DNA of 25,816 bases, from NCBI GenBank assembly GCA_014730235.1, contig WJIO01000021.1, positions 1 through 25,816 of the forward strand. The letters run 5' to 3'. A program made the position numbers and the translations under genes. Below, one piece after another: positions 7,967 through 15,289 of this stretch. The notes under the pieces were generated by a model. The model saw nothing but the letters and a program-made list of their open reading frames with translations. It had not been told where the DNA came from and did not search any database. Every line of letters begins with the position of its first letter. The stretch's first letter is position 1. Origin of the DNA: Candidatus Poribacteria bacterium (lineage in GTDB: Bacteria > Poribacteria > DTPJ01 > WJIO01).

Positions 7967-9415
7967 TTATTTATCATCGCTGTAGTCAATGGCCCAGCTT
8001 CCATCGGCGTTTAAAGTAGGATTTTTCCCCCAGCATTTTAGAGTATCTTGCGGTGCTTCGTATTTATTCAGATGATCTATAAGGAGTCCATGCATCTGCT
8101 TAACAATATCCTGGTTATCTTTGGAAATATTATTGGCAGCCAGAGGATCAACTGATATATCATACAGTTCAGGATTACCTTCTGCACCAACAGGAGTATA
8201 ACCCCATTTTTCCGTAACCAGGAAAGGTGTGGTGACTTTGGATGGTACTGCTCCACCCTCTTTTGATCTGGCAAAACACCCACTAACCACATAATCCCTG
8301 TGTTTGCCTTTGCCATTTCTCAGGGCTTCCGCAAGAGATTCACCATGAAAAGGAATAGGTTGATCAACCTGAACACCAGCCAAATCGCAGACTGTAGGTA
8401 AGAAATCCATAGGCTGACCGAAAACATCCAGGATGTTTCCTTTTGGCACATCAGGGGCAGCTACAAGAAATGGTACATGGCCGATCTCAGGATATATGGG
8501 CCAGTAGCGGTTATCATCGTCGCTTATATTGCTTTTCCCTGTCCTGCTATGTTCACCTAGAGACATACCATGATCGCTGGTAATCACTACAACGGTATTC
8601 TCCCACATCTGCAAATCATCTATTTTTTGCAACACCCTACCGATCCATCGGTCTACCAGTTCAGCTTCGGCGGCGTAATGGGCCCGAAGATTTCTCAGTT
8701 CATCATCAGTATAGGCTTTTGTATTGCCATAATTGGGGTGAATCATGGGTATGCCGTCATAATCAGGAGTATATCTTTTGACCATGTATTCCGGGGGATC
8801 CCAGGGTTCATGGGGATCAAAGAAATCTACCCACAGAAAAAATGGTCCGGCTTTATGATTTTCTTCCAGCCATCTTACAGCCAGGTTTCCGGTCTTGGCT
8901 GGGAAGGTTTCAGTTTCATAGCGCCAATACCTGTTATGCCATCGGTGCTGATCCGACAGGGGATAACCTTTGTATAAAGGACGCATCCTGGTTTTTTCAT
9001 GTGGCATAACCACTTCAATTGGATCATTCAGATGCAGAAGGGCTTTATCACCTTCCTGACCTCTGGTCTGATAAGCTGCGGTAAAACCAAACTGAAATCG
9101 AGCATTAAAAAGATGAGGACAGTCACATATTAACTGGGAAGCATAACCTTTATTACTCAACATACGGCCTATATGATTCTGACCACTCTGGTCAATAGGC
9201 TGCCAACCGTAATTAGGCCAACCCAGTAGCCCTGTGGCAATATCTGTGCGATGAGGTATTGTTGGAAAACTTCCGGTGTAAAAACCTTCCACCGACGTTG
9301 CCTGTTTATCTATAAAAGTATCCATTTCAGGAGTGCGAACAGGCATTTCTTTGGCTTTATCCCCAAGGTTATCATAACGAAAAGTGTCAGTAATCAATAA
9401 TATGATGTTATGCAT
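7967..9415 (-). CDS. sulfatase-fold hydrolase with Thr at the formylglycine position
   Basis: This 482-aa alkaline-phosphatase-superfamily protein (sulfatase family, PF00884) has metal-site motifs ITDTFRYDNLG at 8-18 and TSDHG at 279-283. The C-terminal LYDISVDPLAANNI matches the usual sulfatase ending. The catalytic C/S-x-P-x-R motif reads T-I-P-H-R at 52-56 (codon ACA, complement of 9260-9262). Thr cannot be converted to formylglycine by the known maturases. The GK-x-H motif of ordinary sulfatases is also missing; CDCPHLF stands in that area. Thr is the nucleophile in other branches of the superfamily, such as nucleotide pyrophosphatases and LtaS, so a phospho- or phosphono-ester hydrolase is as likely as a sulfatase. 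There is no signal peptide. AGGAGA lies ahead of the ATG. It is the second gene of the operon. Confidence 0.85.
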   Translation of the reverse strand: MHNIILLITDTFRYDNLGDKAKEMPVRTPEMDTFIDKQATSVEGFYTGSFPTIPHRTDIATGLLGWPNYGWQPIDQSGQNHIGRMLSNKGYASQLICDCPHLFNARFQFGFTAAYQTRGQEGDKALLHLNDPIEVVMPHEKTRMRPLYKGYPLSDQHRWHNRYWRYETETFPAKTGNLAVRWLEENHKAGPFFLWVDFFDPHEPWDPPEYMVKRYTPDYDGIPMIHPNYGNTKAYTDDELRNLRAHYAAEAELVDRWIGRVLQKIDDLQMWENTVVVITSDHGMSLGEHSRTGKSNISDDDNRYWPIYPEIGHVPFLVAAPDVPKGNILDVFGQPMDFLPTVCDLAGVQVDQPIPFHGESLAEALRNGKGKHRDYVVSGCFARSKEGGAVPSKVTTPFLVTEKWGYTPVGAEGNPELYDISVDPLAANNISKDNQDIVKQMHGLLIDHLNKYEAPQDTLKCWGKNPTLNADGSWAIDYSDDK

Positions 9416-9427
9416 ATTTTATTTCTC

Positions 9428-10165
9428 CTATTTCAAATCTAGACTAACTTTATACATCTTCGATACTTCATCATCGGACAGATGGTTATATGGTTTCCAT
9501 AATTCTTTGATCACCGGACCGTGATAGCCCCTTCTCTGAGATACAGCACCATCACAGCGCATATCAGATGGTTCTATTTTAAATCCCAGTTTGCGAAAAC
9601 GCTCAACGCTTAAGTGGTTTGACCATGACATTAAGGGTGGTATATGCTGGATGGCCATGCCGCTAATTTCATCCCAGTCATTTTCCCGTGCCCAGTCAAT
9701 CAACTTTTTTAGCATATTTATGCCTATACCAAGCTTATAGTAACTGCTCCTTTCTCCCTTACTTACAGAACCATATACTTCCGCTATCTGAAAGCAATAC
9801 AGACGCAGAGATTTTTTGGATAGGGATTCCTTTTCAGGTATTTTAAAATTCGTATTTGCTATATACTTCAGATGATCCAGAGTCTGCACACATAAATTTC
9901 CATCCATTATATCTAAAGGCTCTGTAGGATAAAACCTCAGCTTTCCCACCACAAAATCATCTTCCACAGCTAATATTGCACATGAATCATAAGCTTTGCA
10001 TACTGCTCTAAGAAAAGAAGCCACTGTATCAGCCAGCACACCAGCTTCTTTTTCACCGGGTAACAACTCATCATAAACTGAAGACAACTCCTGCTTGCTA
10101 ATCTTACCACCATGTAAAAAATAGCATAGAAGATTATTCTCACCCATTAAAGTGTATTCGATCAT
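9428..10165 (-). CDS. GNAT-like N-acetyltransferase domain protein
   Basis: This 245-aa protein is weakly recognisable as GNAT-like. VVGKLRFYP looks like the central beta strand, YYKLGIGINMLKKLIDWARE like the acetyl-CoA-binding motif A (glycines followed by a helix), and SVERFRKLGFKIEP like the C-terminal strand typical of GNAT enzymes. The frame is open further upstream, to an ATG at 10249. I chose the ATG at 10163-10165 because AAAGGAACAGG lies directly ahead of it and a good promoter (-35 at 10207-10212, -10 at 10184-10189) lies between the two starts. It is the first gene of the five-gene operon, 12 bp before the sulfatase-fold gene. The substrate is unknown. The alternative is an uncharacterised family with only GNAT-like topology. 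Confidence 0.65.
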   Translation of the reverse strand: MIEYTLMGENNLLCYFLHGGKISKQELSSVYDELLPGEKEAGVLADTVASFLRAVCKAYDSCAILAVEDDFVVGKLRFYPTEPLDIMDGNLCVQTLDHLKYIANTNFKIPEKESLSKKSLRLYCFQIAEVYGSVSKGERSSYYKLGIGINMLKKLIDWARENDWDEISGMAIQHIPPLMSWSNHLSVERFRKLGFKIEPSDMRCDGAVSQRRGYHGPVIKELWKPYNHLSDDEVSKMYKVSLDLK

Positions 10166-10183
10166 ATTACCTGTTCCTTTCAA

Positions 10184-10212
10184 ATTATAACCTAATGCAA
10201 GCAGAATATCGA
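10184..10212 (-). promoter_or_regulatory. sigma70-like promoter of the GNAT-sulfatase-UroD-FAD operon
   Basis: Read on the minus strand, TCGATA (10212-10207) serves as -35 and is followed by a 17-bp spacer and a consensus TATAAT (10189-10184). Transcription would begin at about 10177 and give a very short leader that still contains the AAAGGA ribosome binding site. Confidence 0.55.
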
Positions 10213-10374
10213 AGGTTATCGAGTTACAATAGTATACAAATACTTGCATATGTATTCAAGAGTCAATTTTATCAAGACTTTTTGGTTCTCCTTTACTATC
10301 ATCAAATAGTCTCTATCATAATCAAATATAGTTTCACATGTCTTATGCTGGAAGCCAGGAGCTTAACATAATGA

Positions 10375-10403
10375 CTGGATTCCTACCTCCGCAGGAATGA
10401 CAG
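10375..10403. repeat. dispersed palindromic repeat, copy C (reverse orientation)
   Basis: CTGGATTCCT (10375-10384) and GCAGGAATGACAG (10391-10403) match the complement of the repeat seen at 3047-3073 and 25596-25623. The middle (ACCTCC) has diverged. It lies in the divergent region between the five-gene operon and the lipoprotein gene. Confidence 0.65.
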
Positions 10404-10452
10404 AAATTAATTTTTAAATTTATTAATAGAAAAATAGTGATACTAATAAGGG

Positions 10453-10481
10453 TTGCTTTCATTATTAATATGTGTTATAAT
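10453..10481 (+). promoter_or_regulatory. promoter of the lipoprotein gene (extended -10)
   Basis: TTGCTT (10453-10458), a 17-bp spacer and TATAAT (10476-10481), preceded by TG at 10473-10474, form an extended -10 promoter. The leader would be about 105 nt. A second TATAAT at 10511-10516 has no matching -35. Confidence 0.6.
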
Positions 10482-10594
10482 GCGTTTATTCCAGCTTTTG
10501 TTTGATGAAGTATAATTAAGATTTAATAGAAGTATTGTGTAGTTATTTACACATTCTGCCTATCTTAACGGTAAAATACACAGGAGGTAGATGT

Positions 10595-11287
10595 ATGTCG
10601 AAAAGGTTCCTGGCCATGATTTTTTTGGTACTTTTTACCATCCCATTATTAGGATGTGGACTTCAGGCTATTATGCCCAGTAAGAAAGTACCTCCTTTGG
10701 AAGGATACTCATCAATAGTTCTGATGCCCTTTGATATAAAGAAGTCTTCAGGTGAATATGATGATCTGCCTACTATGTTGACTTATGGTATCGGTACAAA
10801 ACTTAGTGTAAGGTTTGAGGATAAAACCTGGCATTATGACCAATCTCAGGAAGTTCAGCCAGTTAGCGACAAACTCAAGGAACTCGGTATATCAGCAACT
10901 GATGTATACAATGATCCTACGAAAGCAAGCAAAGTAGCTGAAGCTTTCCAGGCAGACCTTATTGTTGTAGGTCTATTGGAAGAACCTGAATATACTATGG
11001 AAGAATCCGGTAAGGTTGAAGAAGACAAATCTGATGTAGGACCTACCGGTGCTGCACGTTACTACGCTATTCTTCAGTCTGCTTTACTTGCAACTGACGT
11101 AAAAATCATTGATCCTAAAAAACCTGAACCTGTCTGGGACGGTAGAATATTGGGATTTAGACGTTATAAAACTCAATATCGTACTGGAGAATCCAAAAAA
11201 ATGCAGCGTGAAGAAACTATGCTAGCTGATGTCAGAAGAGATCTGGTAAATGAATTTGTAGAAAAACTTTATCCATCCGAAGAATAA
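10595..11287 (+). CDS. predicted lipoprotein, CsgG/TolB-like fold
   Basis: This is a 230-aa lipoprotein. The start at 10595 is set by a perfect AGGAGG (10582-10587) 7 nt upstream; the longer frame from 10535 lacks a site, and an ATG at 10591 is out of frame. The signal peptide is MSKRFLAMIFLVLFTIPLLG with lipobox LLGC, so Cys21 would be lipidated. The mature part alternates strand and helix: YSSIVLMPFD, then KVAEAFQADLIVVGLL, then TDVKIIDPKKPEPVWDG. This resembles periplasmic CsgG/TolB-N-type lipoproteins, which begin with a VLPF-like strand and later carry an ADLIVxG strand. It would be anchored in the outer or inner membrane facing the periplasm. It has its own promoter and terminator and so is monocistronic. 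Its role in this neighbourhood is unknown. Confidence 0.75.
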   Translation: MSKRFLAMIFLVLFTIPLLGCGLQAIMPSKKVPPLEGYSSIVLMPFDIKKSSGEYDDLPTMLTYGIGTKLSVRFEDKTWHYDQSQEVQPVSDKLKELGISATDVYNDPTKASKVAEAFQADLIVVGLLEEPEYTMEESGKVEEDKSDVGPTGAARYYAILQSALLATDVKIIDPKKPEPVWDGRILGFRRYKTQYRTGESKKMQREETMLADVRRDLVNEFVEKLYPSEE

Positions 11288-11300
11288 TATTATATAAAAT

Positions 11301-11344
11301 AATAAAAAAGGGCGTGAAGTTTAAACTTCACGCCCTTTTTTATT
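11301..11344. terminator. bidirectional intrinsic terminator
   Basis: A perfect 44-nt palindrome consists of AATAAAAAA, GGGCGTGAAGTTT, AAACTTCACGCCC and TTTTTTATT. The GC-rich stem (11310-11335) is followed by six T on each strand, so it can stop transcription in either direction. It ends the lipoprotein gene. Confidence 0.93.
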
Positions 11345-11372
11345 ATGGCTTTATTTCTCGTTTAAATTTCTC

Positions 11373-11401
11373 TTGCCTACTAAACCTCATGGTAGTATAA
11401 T
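11373..11401 (+). promoter_or_regulatory. promoter of the Cys-type sulfatase gene
   Basis: TTGCCT (11373-11378), a 17-bp spacer and TATAAT (11396-11401) lie just after the terminator. The leader would be about 50 nt, with an AACAGGA ribosome binding site ahead of the ATG at 11457. Confidence 0.6.
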
Positions 11402-11456
11402 CATGTGTCACTCATTTAAAGATGAAGATAATAAATAAAGAGAACAGGATAGTAAT

Positions 11457-12986
11457 ATGACACAAAAACCTAATGTATTATTTATTATATCAGACCAACA
11501 TAACGCAAAAGTTCTTGGTCATAAAGATCATCCTGATGTAAAAACCCCTAATCTGGATAAGATGGCCCAGGAAGGTGTGCGGTTCGACAATGCTATTACT
11601 CAGAATCCCATATGCACACCAAGTCGGGTTTCGTGGTTTTCAGGACAGTATTGCCATAATCACGGTTATTATGGTTTGAGTGGTCCTAAACCAAAAGGTC
11701 TGCCTACTCTTTTAGGTCATTTGCAGGAAAATGGTTATAAGATCGGTGCTGTGGGTAAGATACATTGTCCTGAAAACTGGATTGAAGATGATTCGGACAT
11801 ATTCCACGACACATGTGGAACAAGCGTTCAGGGAAGAAGTAAAGAATATGCTGAGTATTTGGCAGATCGAAATTTAACTGAATTAGAAGATCACGGCGCA
11901 ATGCGGGAATTCGGCAAACGAGGTAATCAGACTGTTGAAGGTAGACCCTCAAAAGTATCTTACGAAGATGGCCAGGAGGGTTGGGCTGTCCGTAAAGGTA
12001 TGGAATTTATGACCCAATGTGTAGATGATAACGATCCCTTCTTCTTACATGTTAGCCTACCTAAACCCCATCAATGCTACACCCCTGCACAAGAATTCTG
12101 GGATTTGTATGATGAATCAGATTTAACTCTACCACCCAATGCCGATTACGATATGATCGGCAAAGCACCAAACCTCATTCGCACAGCAAATCACTTTCGC
12201 AACGGTAACTGGCAGTTGTTTGAGCCAAAAACATACAAAGCAGGAAGACTTCGCAAACTTCATGGATACCTGGGTAACGTAAGTCATGTGGATCATGCTG
12301 TGGGTGAATTGATTGACTGGCTTAAGGAAAATGATCTTGATGAGGATACTATCGTTATATATTCATCAGATCATGGAGACTACGCCTGTGAACATGGTGT
12401 ATTGGAAAAAGCACCGGGGATATGTTCTGATGCCATAACCCGAGTGCCTATGATCTGGCGATGGCCGGGTGAATTTAAGACGGGTTATAAAGCCGATGAG
12501 ATAGTTGAATCTGTGGATTTCTGTAATACCATCTGTAATCTGGTAGGTATTGACAACATGGAAACATCAGACGGCAAAGATATCTCTCATCTTCTACGAG
12601 GTGAGAAAGGTCAGGTGCATGAAATTGGTGTAACGGAATTTGCATGGAGTAAAAGCATTCGTAAAGGTAAATATCGTCTGATATATTATCCAGAGGAAAT
12701 GTTTGCATCTGATTATCCCGATGGTTTTGGGGAACTTTATGATCTGGATGCAGACCCCTGGGAAATGAAAAATCTTTTCTTTGAACCGGATTATCAGGAC
12801 GTGGTGCAGGAACTACAACAAGATTTACTGCACTGGCTTGTTACTACTACAAGACCTGCAACCGTGCATCCCCTGAATATACCCCAGACGGATCAGACAT
12901 TTATGGCCTATGGAAAAACCGTCAACGCCGATGGTAAAATTAACCCTGAGAATATTAAATCCATAGCTGGCAGGAATTATGTTTAG
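11457..12986 (+). CDS. sulfatase, canonical Cys (formylglycine) type
   Basis: This 509-aa type I sulfatase (PF00884) has the maturation and catalytic motif C-T-P-S-R at residues 53-57, where Cys53 would become formylglycine. Metal ligands are in IISDQH (10-15) and SSDHGD (303-308), and the GKIH motif at 100-103 supplies the catalytic Lys and His. The C-terminal GELYDLDADPWEMKNL matches the family ending. No signal peptide is visible, which suggests cytoplasmic desulfation of imported small substrates, unless the start is misplaced. It would release sulfate from a sulfated sugar or similar ester. A Gfo/Idh/MocA dehydrogenase follows 125 bp later, which fits desulfation followed by sugar oxidation. 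It contrasts with the Thr-type paralog at 7967-9415. No maturase gene is in the window. Confidence 0.93.
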   Translation: MTQKPNVLFIISDQHNAKVLGHKDHPDVKTPNLDKMAQEGVRFDNAITQNPICTPSRVSWFSGQYCHNHGYYGLSGPKPKGLPTLLGHLQENGYKIGAVGKIHCPENWIEDDSDIFHDTCGTSVQGRSKEYAEYLADRNLTELEDHGAMREFGKRGNQTVEGRPSKVSYEDGQEGWAVRKGMEFMTQCVDDNDPFFLHVSLPKPHQCYTPAQEFWDLYDESDLTLPPNADYDMIGKAPNLIRTANHFRNGNWQLFEPKTYKAGRLRKLHGYLGNVSHVDHAVGELIDWLKENDLDEDTIVIYSSDHGDYACEHGVLEKAPGICSDAITRVPMIWRWPGEFKTGYKADEIVESVDFCNTICNLVGIDNMETSDGKDISHLLRGEKGQVHEIGVTEFAWSKSIRKGKYRLIYYPEEMFASDYPDGFGELYDLDADPWEMKNLFFEPDYQDVVQELQQDLLHWLVTTTRPATVHPLNIPQTDQTFMAYGKTVNADGKINPENIKSIAGRNYV

Positions 12987-13082
12987 ATGTAAAAGAGTAT
13001 TTTACATTGGCGGAGGATTCTCCTGCCTTTAAACTGGGCTTCAAGCCCATTGACTTTTCAAACGTAGTCCGCGACCAGCGGA
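12987..13082. promoter_or_regulatory. string of four hairpins between sulfatase and oxidoreductase genes
   Basis: Four small inverted repeats follow one another: ATGTAAAA/TTTTACAT (12987-13007); GGAG-GATT-CTCC, extended by GGC/GCC across a bulge (13009-13027); TGGGCT-TCA-AGCCCA (13035-13049); and TCCGC-GACCA-GCGGA (13068-13082). None has a proper U-run. The set could be a structured leader of the downstream gene, an mRNA stabiliser or a decayed mobile repeat. Confidence 0.5.
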
Positions 13083-13111
13083 TAAGCTAACGATTAATAA
13101 GGAGAAATTTA

Positions 13112-14122
13112 ATGGAAAAAATCCGACTTGCAATGATCGGTTGTGGTGGCAATTCATCAGGCCATGCCCGTAGAATGAAAGGTAAACCCGAGGTACAGAT
13201 CGTGGCTGGCTGCGATGTAAATACTGATATTGTGGATGCTTATATTGAGCGCAATCTTCCGGAAGTTAAGCCAAAACCCAAGGCTTATGACGATCTGGAT
13301 AAAATGCTGGAAGAAGTCAAGCCCGACGCTGTCCTTATTTCAACTCCTCACACATTGCACTTTGAACAGGGTATGAAATCCCTGGACGCCGGATGCCATG
13401 TATTCATGGAAAAACCCATGGTTACATCGGCAGAACATGCTTATAAAATTGCCGAAAAGGTTAAAGAGACTGGTAAAGTATTTGTCATCGGATATAATAC
13501 ATCCTGTTCGGCTAATTTCTATTATTTAAGAGAACAGATCCGAAGCGGCGCTTTTGGAAAGCTGGAACTGGTTATCGGTTATATTACCCAGAACTGGAAA
13601 AAGGGTACTGCGGGTAAATGGAGGCAGAATCCTGAATTATCCGGCGGCGGACAGACCTATGACAGCGGTGCTCATCTGTTAAACAGTCTTTGCTGGTCTG
13701 TAGAATCATCTGTAGAGGAAGTTTTTGCCTTTGTGGATAACGTGGGCACACCTGTTGACATAAACTCGTCCATAAACGTCAAGTTTGAAAACGGTGTTTT
13801 TGCCAGCATAGTTGTCAGTGGCAACTGCCCAAGCCCGGGCGGAACTCACATGGCCTTTATATTTGACGGTGGACGCATAGAAATTGACGGCTGGGGCGGC
13901 GGCTGGATTAAGGTATTCAAAGGCACAGAACTTCTTGAGCCTCCACCCATCACCCCGGAAATGTCTGGAGGCACACCTGACGATAATTTCATTGATGCCA
14001 TTCTGGGCAAAGCCGAACCACGCACAAATCCGGTAAACGGTATTATCCAGTCGGAATTAATGGACGCTATTTACGAATCGGCTGAGACAGATAAACCCGC
14101 AAGGCCTAAACGTAGAGGCTAA
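13112..14122 (+). CDS. Gfo/Idh/MocA-family oxidoreductase 1
   Basis: This 336-aa NAD(P)-dependent sugar or cyclitol dehydrogenase has the N-terminal Rossmann motif AMIGCGGNSSGHA (7-19) and the family Glu-Lys-Pro motif in FMEKPMV (98-104). It also has a D-x3-H catalytic pair in TYDSGAHLLN (Asp184, His188). Residues from about 125 on form the C-terminal alpha/beta domain. AAGGAG lies 8 nt ahead of the ATG. It follows the Cys-type sulfatase and ends in a terminator, so the two may be co-transcribed through the hairpin string. It most likely oxidises or reduces a sugar released by the neighbouring hydrolases; the substrate is not predictable. No signal peptide was seen. Confidence 0.92.
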   Translation: MEKIRLAMIGCGGNSSGHARRMKGKPEVQIVAGCDVNTDIVDAYIERNLPEVKPKPKAYDDLDKMLEEVKPDAVLISTPHTLHFEQGMKSLDAGCHVFMEKPMVTSAEHAYKIAEKVKETGKVFVIGYNTSCSANFYYLREQIRSGAFGKLELVIGYITQNWKKGTAGKWRQNPELSGGGQTYDSGAHLLNSLCWSVESSVEEVFAFVDNVGTPVDINSSINVKFENGVFASIVVSGNCPSPGGTHMAFIFDGGRIEIDGWGGGWIKVFKGTELLEPPPITPEMSGGTPDDNFIDAILGKAEPRTNPVNGIIQSELMDAIYESAETDKPARPKRRG

Positions 14123-14129
14123 GTAAATT

Positions 14130-14163
14130 AACGGGACGTTTTAAACGTCCCGTTATTCTTTTC
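14130..14163 (+). terminator. intrinsic terminator after oxidoreductase 1
   Basis: AACGGGACGTTT (14130-14141) and AAACGTCCCGTT (14143-14154) form a 12-bp perfect stem, followed by a T-rich ATTCTTTTCT tail. Confidence 0.85.
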
Positions 14164-14260
14164 TAAAAACTTAATTGATCTTTACCAAAAATTATGATAT
14201 TTTATCTATAAATAATTGCCATTTTTATTTATCAATCAATTTTCAAGGAGGTATAGTTCA

Positions 14261-15004
14261 ATGAAAAGTATATTTATAAGTTTTCTTGTTATTTTCGTGA
14301 TAGTCACCCCATGTTTTGGTGCGTTGGATTTAACCGATCCAGAACTACTGCTTTACCTACCTTTCAATGACGATACGGAAGATTATTCAATCCATGGCAA
14401 TCATGGTACATTGGCAGGTAATGCTGAATTTGTGGAAGGAAAATTCGGTCAGGCTATGGAATTTGAGGAATCCGGCGAAGTTAAATGTCCGTATATTCCC
14501 CTTAATAACAAGAGCTTTACCATCTGTATGTGGGTAAGACCTGAGTTATCAGGTGCTGCTGAACAGTGTGTATTCAGCCAGATGCAGGCGAATGCCACAA
14601 ATACAAGTATGCACTACAGGATTTATACAAATGGAACAGTAAGGATGGGATTCTATAGTAACGATCTGGACGCTCCAGGAGTTGCCCAGGCCGGTGAATG
14701 GATGCATATTGCTTTCTGGCTTGATGTAGAAGGTAAATCGAGAAAGGTTTTCATCAACGGTGAGGAAGCTGTTACAGATGCTGGCAAGTCCGGAATAGAG
14801 TATCTAGGCACATCCGGCGATACTATTATTGGTTCATGGGGAACCAGTGGTCAGAGATTCAGAGGCGTTATAGATGAAGTCCAGATATGGGACAGACCTT
14901 TGACGGAAGATGAAATTCTCCAGAGCATGGAAGATATTACCGCTCTTGCTGTTGAACCTGTTGATAAATTAACATCAAGTTGGGGTGAATTAAAAGAGAA
15001 ATAG
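14261..15004 (+). CDS. secreted LamG-like (concanavalin A-like) domain protein
   Basis: This is a 247-aa exported protein. The start at 14261 is set by AAGGAGG (14245-14251), although the frame is open from 14216. The signal peptide is MKSIFISFLVIFVIVTPCFG, with likely cleavage before ALDLT. The mature part is one LamG-like jelly-roll (Laminin_G_3, PF13385): LLLYLPFNDDTEDYSIHGNH opens the domain, FTICMWVRPE and MHIAFWLDVEG follow, and FRGVIDEVQIWDRPLTEDEI is the hallmark ending at about residues 202-221. The domain usually binds glycans or acts as an adhesive module. About 25 residues follow it without an anchor motif. The gene stands alone between two terminators. A weak promoter may start at TTGATC (14175-14180). 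Confidence 0.9.
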   Translation: MKSIFISFLVIFVIVTPCFGALDLTDPELLLYLPFNDDTEDYSIHGNHGTLAGNAEFVEGKFGQAMEFEESGEVKCPYIPLNNKSFTICMWVRPELSGAAEQCVFSQMQANATNTSMHYRIYTNGTVRMGFYSNDLDAPGVAQAGEWMHIAFWLDVEGKSRKVFINGEEAVTDAGKSGIEYLGTSGDTIIGSWGTSGQRFRGVIDEVQIWDRPLTEDEILQSMEDITALAVEPVDKLTSSWGELKEK

Positions 15005-15016
15005 ATATATTTTATT

Positions 15017-15049
15017 GAATCAGCAAATCCAAAATGGATTTGCTGATTC
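15017..15049. terminator. terminator between convergent LamG and DUF3343 genes
   Basis: GAATCAGCAAATCCA (15017-15031) and its complement (15035-15049) form a 15-bp perfect stem with an AAA loop. On the plus strand a T-run follows at 15053-15058. It ends the LamG gene and may also stop the opposing operon, with a weaker tail on that side. Confidence 0.85.
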
Positions 15050-15057
15050 CACATTTT

Positions 15058-15282
15058 TTAGGGTATTTTGTGAATTCCCGCTATTTCAACCTTATCAAAT
15101 TCCAGGGCATTTCTTACACTATCAGCCAATTCCCAATCAAATCTTAATGATATACCGCAGTCGCTGGATAACTCCCTGGGAGTGGGTATCAGTTTTGCAT
15201 ATATATTACCATTTTCCAGAACTTTTTCTGCCCGGATAGCAGAGGATGTTGTATAAAACAATACTACCCCATAATTACTCAT
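15058..15282 (-). CDS. DUF3343 putative Se/S carrier-like small protein
   Basis: This 74-aa protein matches the DUF3343 pattern (PF11823, described as putative Se/S carrier-like). An N-terminal VVLFYTTSSAIRAEKVL strand-helix is followed by the hallmark KLIPTPRELSSDCGISLRF (positions 30-48). The conserved Cys in SSDCG would be the functional residue. Family members are often linked to selenium or sulfur trafficking. The ATG is 7 bp after the stop of the beta-helix gene, so it is the last gene of the glycosidase operon and is probably translationally coupled. Its link to glycan metabolism is unclear, and the placement may be incidental. Confidence 0.85.
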   Translation of the reverse strand: MSNYGVVLFYTTSSAIRAEKVLENGNIYAKLIPTPRELSSDCGISLRFDWELADSVRNALEFDKVEIAGIHKIP

Positions 15283-15289
15283 ACCAATA

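Larger units (their letters stand above)
10166..10594. other. divergent intergenic region between operon and lipoprotein gene
   Basis: This gap of about 430 bp between divergent genes holds the promoter of the minus-strand operon, a degenerate repeat copy (10375-10403), the lipoprotein promoter (10453-10481) and the lipoprotein ribosome binding site. The remainder is AT-rich without a convincing gene on either strand. Confidence 0.7.

Noticed and set aside
10166-10249. Longer start for the GNAT-like gene at 10249.
   Set aside because: No ribosome binding site is present there, and the best promoter lies inside this stretch.
14216-14260. Longer N-terminus for the LamG protein.
   Set aside because: It would bury the signal peptide and skip the strong AAGGAGG at 14245-14251.
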